A stretch of 64,000 bases of DNA, from positions 1,178,001 through 1,242,000 of the forward strand of contig NZ_JAGSHX010000001.1 in assembly GCF_018138715.1 (NCBI RefSeq), given 5' to 3'. Both the position numbers and the translations under genes were made by a program. Positions 8,307 to 15,998 of the stretch are shown piece by piece. Under the pieces are notes generated by a model. The model searched no databases. It had not been told where the DNA came from and saw only the letters and a list, made by a program, of their open reading frames with translations. This DNA comes from Streptomyces asiaticus (lineage in GTDB: Bacteria > Actinomycetota > Actinomycetes > Streptomycetales > Streptomycetaceae). Within the stretch, counting starts at the first letter, position 1. Every line of letters begins with the position of its first letter.

Positions 8307-10487
8307 ATGCAACTGCGCAGAAGGCTGCGTGCTCTGGTGAGCGCGCTCTCTGCAGCCGTAGTGATCGTGAGCTTGTTCGTAGCCGTCGGGCCAACTCGGG
8401 CTGCGGCCGCCGGTGGTCACGCCACGGACTGGATGAACCAGCGCAAGTGGGGCGTCTCCGTGCACTACCTCGCGGAGGGCTGCCCGCCGGGTTGTCAGGT
8501 CGGCTCCTACGTCACTGGGAAGTGGCCGACGGTCGCCGAGTGGAACGACCGGGTCGACAACTACGACGTCGAGGGCGTCGTCAACCAAGTCAAATCCGTC
8601 GGCGCCGGATGGTTCCAGATCCCGGTCGGCCAGATCTCCGGCTACTGGGCCGCGCCGAACCCGGTGTACGAAAAGTACGTCCCGGCCACTGACGCTCACC
8701 CCAGCCGCATCTCGCAGCGTGACCTGATCAAGGACCTCGCCACCGCCGCGCACGCCAAGGGACTGAAGTTCATGGCGTATATCCCCCTCGACCCGCCAAG
8801 GAACGACGCCTACGCCGCCGGGAAGCTCGGCGCCGACCCCAACAACCACGACGACGGCGGCGTGCACAACGCTGACTTCCAGAAGAAGTGGCTCGAGGTC
8901 GCCAAGTATTGGGCCCAGGAGTGGGGCCCGCTCATCGACGGCTGGTGGGTGGACGGCGGCTTCGCGAACCTCGACTCCTACGCCTCGGACTTCATCGACG
9001 CGCTGCACACTGGTAACCCCGACAGCCTGATCGGGCTCAGCGCGGCCGGCTGGCAATACGAGACGAACAAGAACGCCGCCGCGAAGTCCGATGTCGTCTC
9101 CGGCGAGGACAAGCTCTCGTTGGACGGCCGCTGGCGCGACTACAACGGAACTCAGGTGCTCAACCACGGCCTGAACCGCATCCAGGGCCACTGGGGCAAC
9201 CCCCCGAACGCCGCGATGTCCATGAGCACCGAGGCACTGGTGAACCATGCCGTCGGCGCGGCGAGCCAGGGTGGCGCGATGACCTGGGACGTCGGCTACG
9301 ACTGGGCCAGCGGCCGCATCTCCGACTCGTCGATGGCGCAACTCGCCGCCGTCGGCGAAGCTACCGGCACCCTCCCCGGCAACGGCGGAAGAACCGACAG
9401 CGGTTCCTCCTCGATCAACTACAACGGCGCGTGGGGTACCGCCAGCGGCAGCCAGTACTTCGGCGGATCGGCCCGTACCTCGACGGCGACCGGAAACTCC
9501 GCGTCGTTCACCTTCGACGGCACCTCCGTCAAATGGGTCGGCGCACGCGAGGCGGGCGCGGGCACGGCAGAGGTTCGCATCGATGGCGGCCCCCCGACGA
9601 CCGTCGACCTAGCCTCCTCGCCTCCGACCGGGAATGACGTCGTCTTCGCCCGCTACGGGCTGAGCCGCGGCAAACACACCATCACCATCACCCCGACAAC
9701 GGCGGGCGTCGTGTCCGTGGACGCCTTCGAAGTCGACACCACGACCATGCCTGACGTCGACGACTCCGACTCCGCAATCACCTACAACGGGTTCTCCAGC
9801 TCCAACCCCGGCAGCTGCTTCAACAACACCTGCCACAACTCCAACACGGAAGGCTCCACCGCCACGTACAAGTTCACCGGCACCGGAATCACCTGGAACA
9901 GCGTCACAGGGCCCGACCAGGGCACGGCTACCGTATCCATCGACGGCGGTCCGGCCACGTCCGTCAACCTCGCCGACGAGGCCCGCAGCGTCGACGTTCC
10001 GGCCTACCTCAGCCCCGCGCTGCCCTACGGCACCCACACCATCAAGATCACAACCGAGAGCAGCCGTTGGGTCACCATCGACCGGTTCGTCATCGACCCC
10101 CACCCCAACGCCATCACCGGGGTCGCCAGTGAGCGTTGCGCAGACGCGCCGCAGGCCAGTGCCGAAGACGGCAACGACCTGCAGCTGCACACCTGTAACA
10201 AGACCGCCGCCCAGAAGTTCACCTTCGATTCCGCCACCGGTGAGGTCCGAGCGCTCGGCAAGTGCATGGACGTCCAGCAGGCCGATACCAGCGACGGCAC
10301 CCCGGTGCAGCTCTACCAATGCAACGGCACCAAGGCCCAGAAGTGGACGTACGACCCCGTCGGTAAGCAGCTCAAGGCATTCGACAAGTGTTTGGACGTC
10401 GACAGCGGTGGCACCGGCGACGGCACGCGGTTGATCATCCATGCCTGTCACGGTGGCAGCAGCCAGCAGTGGCGACTGGGCGCATGA
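8307..10487 (+). CDS. Secreted GH29-like hydrolase with two beta-sandwich modules and ricin lectin
   Basis: 726 residues with AGAGGAGA just upstream of the ATG. The signal peptide is about residues 1-35. The catalytic-type domain (about 36-350) is closely related to the preceding gene: DWMNQRKWGVSVHYL, GWWVDGGF and MTWDVGYDWASG. Two related beta-sandwich carbohydrate-binding-like modules follow (about 370-480 and 490-600; both start with an xITYNG/SINYNG strand and contain a VxIDGGPxTxV motif). A complete ricin-type beta-trefoil with three QxW-type units closes the protein (605-726). Its 3' DNA is almost identical to the end of the 6792 gene, so the pair arose by tandem duplication. The lectin and sandwich modules should hold the enzyme on its polymer. 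Substrate is inferred to be a fucosylated or similar glycan from the neighbours only. Confidence 0.75.
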   Translation: MQLRRRLRALVSALSAAVVIVSLFVAVGPTRAAAAGGHATDWMNQRKWGVSVHYLAEGCPPGCQVGSYVTGKWPTVAEWNDRVDNYDVEGVVNQVKSVGAGWFQIPVGQISGYWAAPNPVYEKYVPATDAHPSRISQRDLIKDLATAAHAKGLKFMAYIPLDPPRNDAYAAGKLGADPNNHDDGGVHNADFQKKWLEVAKYWAQEWGPLIDGWWVDGGFANLDSYASDFIDALHTGNPDSLIGLSAAGWQYETNKNAAAKSDVVSGEDKLSLDGRWRDYNGTQVLNHGLNRIQGHWGNPPNAAMSMSTEALVNHAVGAASQGGAMTWDVGYDWASGRISDSSMAQLAAVGEATGTLPGNGGRTDSGSSSINYNGAWGTASGSQYFGGSARTSTATGNSASFTFDGTSVKWVGAREAGAGTAEVRIDGGPPTTVDLASSPPTGNDVVFARYGLSRGKHTITITPTTAGVVSVDAFEVDTTTMPDVDDSDSAITYNGFSSSNPGSCFNNTCHNSNTEGSTATYKFTGTGITWNSVTGPDQGTATVSIDGGPATSVNLADEARSVDVPAYLSPALPYGTHTIKITTESSRWVTIDRFVIDPHPNAITGVASERCADAPQASAEDGNDLQLHTCNKTAAQKFTFDSATGEVRALGKCMDVQQADTSDGTPVQLYQCNGTKAQKWTYDPVGKQLKAFDKCLDVDSGGTGDGTRLIIHACHGGSSQQWRLGA

Positions 10488-10594
10488 CCCGAACCGTCAG
10501 ACGAATGAAGAGGCCCAGGGCGCGCCACACCTGGCTCGCCCCGGGACCCGACGCATGCCCTCCGTCACCGGCTCAAGGAATGGACACCCTCGTC

Positions 10595-12931
10595 ATGAAG
10601 CGCAGGACCCTGCTCACCGCGATCACTGTCGCGCCACTCGCAAGCGCCATGGGAACGGCCTCCGCCCACGCCGACGACACCGGAGCGATCGTCAGCCGCA
10701 CCGAAGCAGCGGACGGTGGAGCCGACGACTGGGACACGCTCAGCAACCTGCTGGCCGGCTACGCCGGCCACTGGACCTCGCCGCCCGCGACGACCGACCC
10801 CGATCACTTGGCGAGGAAGATGACCGATGGGGCTCTGCTGGGCAACGGGGAGCTCGGCGTGGTCGTCGGCGGGGACCGCAACACCCTCAGGCTGTACCTG
10901 GGCAAGAACGACTTCTGGACCAGCCCGGGAGCCCAGGGCGCGCACCCGATCACGTTGGGCGGGCTCACGCTGCGCAGGGTCTCAGGTGCGGACGTCGGCA
11001 CGGCCTACGCCATGACCCAGGACATCCTCAACGCCGAAGTCCGCACCGAGCTGACCATCAACAGCGCGCCCATCACGGCTCGTACCTATGTCGCGGACTC
11101 GGCGGACATCGTGGTCACCGAGGTCAGCACGACCGGTTCCACCGAGGTCAGGCTCGCCTTGGACGCCTGGACGAAGTCCGGTGACTCGAGGTACCCGGCG
11201 AAGTCCGGCACCGAGGGCTCCACGCTCTGGGCGGAGCGGAGCACCGAGAGCGGCTCGTCCGGTCAGTGGGTATCGCGCATGGGGCTCGCCACCAAGATCA
11301 TCGGAGCCTCGGCCGGCACAGGCACGGACTCCACTGGCACCTCCGTCGCCGTGTTCACCCTCAAGCCCGGCGAGACCGTCACCATCGTCTCGGCCGTCGA
11401 AGGCGGCCTCGGTGTCACCGACCACGTCAGCCGCGCCGTGGCCACCGTGAACGCACTGACTGCCTCATCGGTGGCCGACCTGGGCACCAAGCACCGGGCC
11501 TGGTGGAAGGAGTTCTGGCTCAAGTCCTACGTCCGTGTTTACGACCCGACGCTGGAGCAGTACTACTACGGCTCCCAGTACCTGCTCGGCAGCGCCGCGC
11601 GTCGGGGATCGACCGGGCCTGGCCTGTGGGGGCCGTGGGTCACCCGGGACGACCCGGAGTGGAACGGCGACTACCACCTCAACTACAACGTCCAGGCCCC
11701 GTACTACGGAACCTTCTCCAGCAACCGCGCCGACGTGGCGGATCCGCTGAACCAGGCGGTCCTCGACTACCGCTCCGAGGGCTCGGCCAACATCGGACGC
11801 CTCCAGACGGCCGCCGTCGGCTCCGGGGTGAGCCAGGAATTCAAGGACGCCGTCCCCGCGTCGACCCGCGGCTACCTCTACCCGGTCGCGATCGGTCCCC
11901 AGGGGGCCTGCAGCGAGTGGTACTTCTGGAATCAGCCGACCAACGCGACGTACGCCTCCGTCACCCTGGTGTCCACGTACGAGTACGCGCCGGACGCCAC
12001 GTTCCTCAAGGACGCCCTGTATCCGTATCTGCGGCAGCTGGCAGAGTTCTGGGAGGACTACCTCGGTCCGAGGGAGGCCGATGGCAAGTACCACTCCATG
12101 GGTGCCGCCTTCGAGGGCGACTGGGCCAAGGACGACGCACTGGGGCTCGCCGCGATCCGGTATGTCCTCACCCATGCTGTCAAGTTCAGTGAGCAGCTCG
12201 GAGTCGACGACTCGGACCGGGTGAAGTGGAAGGACATCCTGGCCGGCCTGCCGGACTTCCCGACCGTGGTCTACAACGGCAAGACGGTCTACAACCGGGA
12301 CTACACCAACACCGACTTCTCGGCGATGGTCGGAAGGACCATCTGCAACCTGGAGTTCATCCATCCCTTCGACCAACTGGACCTGGACTCTTCGGCTGCC
12401 CGGCGCCAGGCGGCGATCGACACGCTCGACGCGATGAACTCCTGGGCGCAGGGGAACAACCTCGCCAAGAGCTACGGGGTGGCGGCACGCGTCGGCTATC
12501 CGGCCGCGTCGCTCCAAGCGCGCCTGAAGTCGCTCATCGCCTCGAAGATGCGGGCCAACCTCAGCGTGGAACAGGAAGGCGGCGGCCTTGAGTCGGTGGC
12601 CGCGACCGACGCGATCAACGCGATGCTGCTGCAGTCGACCAACGGCACCATACGTCTGTTCCCCAACTACCCCGCAGGCCAGAAGGCGCACTTCAGCCGC
12701 CTCCGCGCCCAGGGCGGCTTCCTGGTCACCGCTGACTACGACGGCACCAATGTGTCCGACGTCTCGCTGACCGCGGACAACGTGGGCGGGCCCGTGACCG
12801 TACTGAATCCATGGCCCGGCCGGACCATGAAGGTCACCGATGCGGCCGGAGCAGCGGTCGGCACGAGCCAGAACAACGACCGCTACACCTTCACCACGAC
12901 GGCCGGTGGGACCTACATGCTCTCGTCTTGA
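10595..12931 (+). CDS. Secreted GH95-type glycoside hydrolase
   Basis: 778 residues from the ATG at 10595 (MKRRTLLTAITVAPLA). An in-frame ATG at 10580 sits directly behind AAGGA and is an alternative start. The N-terminus looks like a Tat-type signal with twin Arg and an Ala-rich cleavage zone (ASAHA). The mature protein resembles GH95 1,2-alpha-L-fucosidases/galactosidases: ALLGNGELGVVVGG, LYLGKNDFWTS, then the (alpha/alpha)6 barrel with WNGDYHLNYNVQ, which carries the two Asn used in this family, and SVEQEGGGLESV near the end. The segment after NYN reads APYY rather than the usual MNYW, so it is a divergent member and specificity may differ. It lies 107 bases after the GH29-like gene on the same strand and is probably co-expressed. 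Confidence 0.8.
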   Translation: MKRRTLLTAITVAPLASAMGTASAHADDTGAIVSRTEAADGGADDWDTLSNLLAGYAGHWTSPPATTDPDHLARKMTDGALLGNGELGVVVGGDRNTLRLYLGKNDFWTSPGAQGAHPITLGGLTLRRVSGADVGTAYAMTQDILNAEVRTELTINSAPITARTYVADSADIVVTEVSTTGSTEVRLALDAWTKSGDSRYPAKSGTEGSTLWAERSTESGSSGQWVSRMGLATKIIGASAGTGTDSTGTSVAVFTLKPGETVTIVSAVEGGLGVTDHVSRAVATVNALTASSVADLGTKHRAWWKEFWLKSYVRVYDPTLEQYYYGSQYLLGSAARRGSTGPGLWGPWVTRDDPEWNGDYHLNYNVQAPYYGTFSSNRADVADPLNQAVLDYRSEGSANIGRLQTAAVGSGVSQEFKDAVPASTRGYLYPVAIGPQGACSEWYFWNQPTNATYASVTLVSTYEYAPDATFLKDALYPYLRQLAEFWEDYLGPREADGKYHSMGAAFEGDWAKDDALGLAAIRYVLTHAVKFSEQLGVDDSDRVKWKDILAGLPDFPTVVYNGKTVYNRDYTNTDFSAMVGRTICNLEFIHPFDQLDLDSSAARRQAAIDTLDAMNSWAQGNNLAKSYGVAARVGYPAASLQARLKSLIASKMRANLSVEQEGGGLESVAATDAINAMLLQSTNGTIRLFPNYPAGQKAHFSRLRAQGGFLVTADYDGTNVSDVSLTADNVGGPVTVLNPWPGRTMKVTDAAGAAVGTSQNNDRYTFTTTAGGTYMLSS

Positions 12932-12943
12932 GTCAGTCCCGCT

Positions 12944-13054
12944 ATACATCGGATCAATGCTGAGACACCTCCTCCGCCTCGCGTCATGCCGCCCTATCTG
13001 GGGAGGCAATTGATGCGTGATTCGTAGTGTGAGGCCGATGTACCTCCGATGTAT
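12944..13054. promoter_or_regulatory. Repeated CCGATGTA operator-like sites upstream of GH29 gene
   Basis: CCGATGTA occurs at 13035-13042 and 13046-13053, 11 bases apart (one helical turn). An inverted copy lies at 12944-12953 (ATACATCGGA) that exactly complements TCCGATGTAT at 13045-13054. A weaker CCGATGAA follows near 13075. The array sits just before the fucosidase start at 13096. Spacing and symmetry suggest a repressor or activator binding site. No regulator can be assigned to it; the ROK protein at 4527 is one candidate. Confidence 0.5.
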
Positions 13055-13095
13055 CTGCTTCTACGTTCCAGCCATCCGATGAATGAGGAGCCGCG

Positions 13096-14934
13096 ATGCA
13101 CACCCTCCACGTCCGCACCGCACGAAGAGCTACCGCGCTGCCCCTGCTGGTTGCCGCCGCGCTCGCCGCCGGAGCCTTGACCGCCGCGCAGCCCACCGCC
13201 GCGCAAGCTGCCGTCGCGTCGGCCCCACGCGCGGCCGGCCCTGGCACGGATTTCGCTGTCGATGATCCGTTCACGGCGGATCGAACGAGTTGGTTCCGGC
13301 AGGGCCGTTTCGGCATGTTCATCCACTTCGGCGCCTACTCCAACCTTGAAGGCGAGTACACCCGTCCCGACGGCACCGTCTGCCGCGACGCCGAATGGAT
13401 CGTGCGGAACTGCGGCATACCGATGGAGGAGTACGAGAAGCAGGCCGCGACGTTCAACCCCGCCGACTTCGATGCCAAGGCCGTCGTCGCCGCGGCCAAG
13501 GACGCGGGGATGCGGTACATCGTCATCACGGCCAAGCACCACGACGGCTACGCGATGTGGCCGACAAAGACCAACTCGTGGAACCTGCGCGACCACTCGG
13601 CCTTCGACAAGAACCGAGACATCATCGCCGAGCTGAAGAAGGCCGCCGACGACTCGGGGATCAAGCTCGGCCTCTACTACTCGATCAAAGACTGGCACGA
13701 CCCGGACTACCCGGACCGGGCCACCTTCCCTGCGTACGAGAAGCGCATGTACGCCCAGCTCAAGGAGCTGGTGAGCACCTACGATCCGGCGCTGCTGTGG
13801 TTCGACGGGGAAGCGGAAGAGCCTTGGAGGGCAGGGGACGGTGAGCGCTTGGAGGCGTATCTGCAAGGCCTGAAGCCTGATCTGGTCGTGAACAACCGGG
13901 TCGGGAAGCTTCGGGTGACCGACGGCGATTTCAGCACCCCAGAGCGGGAGATTCCGGAAGCACCGGTCGCAGGTCAGCTGTGGGAGTCCTGCGGGACCCT
14001 CAACGACCACTGGGGATACGCCCGGTACGACGACAACTGGAAGTCGAGCAGCGACCTGGTGCGCAACCTGCTGGCCACGTCGTCACGGAGTGGCAACTAC
14101 CTGCTCAACGTCGGCCCCGACGCCCGCGGGCGTATTCCCGGCCCCTCCCTCCAGCGCCTGGGTGAGATGGGTGACTGGCTGCGCACCGCGGGCCAGGGCG
14201 AAGCCGTCTACGGTGCCGGCTACGGTGGGCTGGTCGAGCAGCCGCAGTGGGGCACGGTCAGCCGCAAGGGCGACAAGCTGTACGCGGCCGTCACCCAGTG
14301 GCCCCAGTCGGGCGGCACACTGCACCTGACCACCCGGACCGGCTTCGCCGTGAAGCAGGTCCGCGTGCTGGGCTCCGGCCAGGCGGTGTCTGTCACCAAG
14401 TCCGGTGATGGCTACGACATCCAGCCTTCCGGCGCGGCCACCAATGAGATGGCCACCGTCATCGAGCTGACCGTCGACCCCGGAGCCACGGCGTCGCCAA
14501 GCAGCGGCACCGGCTTGAAGCAGGAGGTCTTCGACAACCCGGATCTGTCGGGCGAGCCGAAGCTCACGCGTACGGACCCGACGGTCAACCACTCGTGGAA
14601 GTTCACCGGGTCTCCGCATGCGGACGTTCCGGCAGACGGTTTCAGCGTCCGCTGGAGTGGCACCCTCGAACCGCGGCGCACTGAGACCTACACCCTCAGC
14701 ACCGTCTCGGACGACAACGTACGGGTCTGGATCGACGGCAAGTTGGTCATCGACAACTGGCAGCCGCACAACGTGCAGGTTGACCAGGCCCAGGTGGACC
14801 TGACCTCGGGCCGCCACCACGCCATCAAGATCGAGTATGTCGAGCAGACCGGCGAAGCCCACATGAAGCTGCTCTGGTCCGGCCCCGGCCAGGACCAGCA
14901 GGTCGTGCCGCAGCAGCAGCTCAACCCGAACTGA
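13096..14934 (+). CDS. Secreted alpha-L-fucosidase GH29 with PA14 domain
   Basis: 612 residues with GAGGAG upstream. A signal peptide (LPLLVAAALAAGALTAA, cleavage near AQAA) precedes a canonical GH29 barrel: FRQGRFGMFIHFGAYS, ITAKHHDGYAMWPTKTNSW, KLGLYYSIKDWHDP, and LLWFDGEAEE with the nucleophile Asp. The SGNYLLNVGPDARGRI strand ends the catalytic part at about residue 360. A C-terminal beta-sandwich is followed by a PA14 module (about 470-605; SVRWSGTLEP, DDNVRVWIDGKLVIDNW), a sugar-binding domain in many secreted hydrolases. It cleaves terminal alpha-L-fucose from glycans outside the cell. A strong hairpin follows (14965-14998). This is the best-supported enzyme of the island and sets its theme. 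Confidence 0.9.
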   Translation: MHTLHVRTARRATALPLLVAAALAAGALTAAQPTAAQAAVASAPRAAGPGTDFAVDDPFTADRTSWFRQGRFGMFIHFGAYSNLEGEYTRPDGTVCRDAEWIVRNCGIPMEEYEKQAATFNPADFDAKAVVAAAKDAGMRYIVITAKHHDGYAMWPTKTNSWNLRDHSAFDKNRDIIAELKKAADDSGIKLGLYYSIKDWHDPDYPDRATFPAYEKRMYAQLKELVSTYDPALLWFDGEAEEPWRAGDGERLEAYLQGLKPDLVVNNRVGKLRVTDGDFSTPEREIPEAPVAGQLWESCGTLNDHWGYARYDDNWKSSSDLVRNLLATSSRSGNYLLNVGPDARGRIPGPSLQRLGEMGDWLRTAGQGEAVYGAGYGGLVEQPQWGTVSRKGDKLYAAVTQWPQSGGTLHLTTRTGFAVKQVRVLGSGQAVSVTKSGDGYDIQPSGAATNEMATVIELTVDPGATASPSSGTGLKQEVFDNPDLSGEPKLTRTDPTVNHSWKFTGSPHADVPADGFSVRWSGTLEPRRTETYTLSTVSDDNVRVWIDGKLVIDNWQPHNVQVDQAQVDLTSGRHHAIKIEYVEQTGEAHMKLLWSGPGQDQQVVPQQQLNPN

Positions 14935-14964
14935 CGCGGAAGGACCTCACCGGGGGAGCGCAAG

Positions 14965-14998
14965 CCGAGTCGTCCCGCCCCTCGGCGGGGCGACTCGG
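14965..14998 (+). terminator. Hairpin terminator after GH29-PA14 gene
   Basis: A 15-bp stem (CCGAGTCGTCCCGCC against GGCGGGGCGACTCGG) with one G-U wobble and a four-base loop, 30 bases after the stop codon. There is no T-tract, as is usual in Streptomyces. Confidence 0.8.
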
Positions 14999-15027
14999 GT
15001 CCTGCGAGCAGAGGAGACATACGTGCG

Positions 15028-15410
15028 ATGAGCAGAAGACGTAGAAGACGCGGAACGCTGGGGTGGGGGCTTGTCAACTCCCCTCGCGGTCATGGGGGCG
15101 CTGGGCATCCCCCCCAGCCTCGAGCGCGGCCCCAGCTCGGCCTGACAGCAAAACCGCGGTCGCGGCCGCCGACCCCAACACACCGTGGTACGCCAAACCG
15201 GCCGCCGACTGGGAGCAGGAAGCGCTGCCGATCGGCAATGGAGCCATGGGCGCCATGGTCTCCGGGGGAGTGGGCGAGGAGAAGCTGCAGTTCAACGAGA
15301 AGACGCTGTGGACAGGAGGACCGGGGTCCGCGGGATACAACTTCGGCAACTGGAACTCGCCGCGGCCGACGGCGATCCAGGAGGGCGTCGACACCATCAA
15401 CACCCAGGGG
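15028..15410 (+). pseudogene. GH95 N-terminal fragment, frameshifted and truncated
   Basis: An ATG at 15028 with AGGAGAC nine bases upstream opens an arginine-rich Tat-like signal (MSRRRRRRGTLGWGL). The hydrophobic part of the signal continues in a second frame (TPLAVMGALGIPPS) and the mature protein in a third (PWYAKPAADWEQEALPIGNG, then LQFNEKTLWTGGPGSAGY), so at least two indels lie between 15070 and 15160. The recognisable part is the first strand region of GH95 hydrolases. At about 15410 homology ends and unrelated sequence begins, so the whole catalytic barrel is missing. It is closer to standard GH95 than the intact gene at 10595, so it is a second family member rather than a duplicate. 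Confidence 0.75.
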
Positions 15411-15870
15411 AAGGCCGATCCGAGCTGGCCGGCTGGCAGCCAAACGGGCGGACAAGCCGCTGTGGCGGTTCCTCACCGACGCCGAGCCCGAGTGGCTGGC
15501 CGACCAGGTCGACTACCGCTGCATCGCGGACGCGTTGATCCTCGCCGAAGCCCTCGCCCTCCTCAAACGGGGCCGCGACGGGGCCGCGCAGCGGGCGGCA
15601 CGGCTGCGCGGCACGGGCTGCCCCCGGCACTCGGGCATCGGCTGGCACACGCCCGCATCCGCGCACGACGGCAGCGCGGGTCCCCGCCGAAACTGCCGCG
15701 GAAGGCGTGGATCAACCTGCCGACGCCCGGCTCGTCGGCTGACGCCCCGTCATCACAGGTGCTCCTCCGTTCGGCTTTTTCGGTGCACGACCAGGCCGAG
15801 TAGGTCTGTGTCGACGGCGCCGTCGGCCCGGTCGAAACGATCAGGCAACCCGCACTCACGTCGAGAGGAC
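15411..15870. other. Unrecognised coding-like remnant and spacer
   Basis: Directly after the truncated GH95, the plus strand carries about 55 residues of coding-like sequence (KPLWRFLTDAEPEWLADQVD, then CIADALILAEALALLKRG) with no start and a loss of coding character near 15620. I do not recognise the family. It is probably the interior of a gene moved in by the same rearrangement that cut the GH95. The rest is spacer. Confidence 0.4.
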
Positions 15871-15876
15871 GATCCC

Positions 15877-15968
15877 ATGTCAGCAGCAGAGCCGCGCCGT
15901 ACAAGATCAGACGAGCGCGGATCCACGCGGGTCGGCCATCGCCGACTGCTCGCGGGTATGGCCGCCGT
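15877..15968 (+). pseudogene. Detached Tat signal peptide of the following GH29 gene
   Basis: The ATG at 15877, eight bases after GAGAGGA, starts MSAAEPRRTRSDERGSTRVG and reaches HRRLLAGMAAV, a twin-arginine signal. At 15967-15972 the DNA reads GTGCGCCC. One extra G (GTG GCG CCC) would join this frame to the hydrophobic PVIVATGS and then the mature fucosidase. As sequenced, a one-base deletion separates the signal from its enzyme. Confidence 0.65.
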
Positions 15969-15998
15969 GCGCCCGTCATCGTCGCGACCGGTTCCCGG

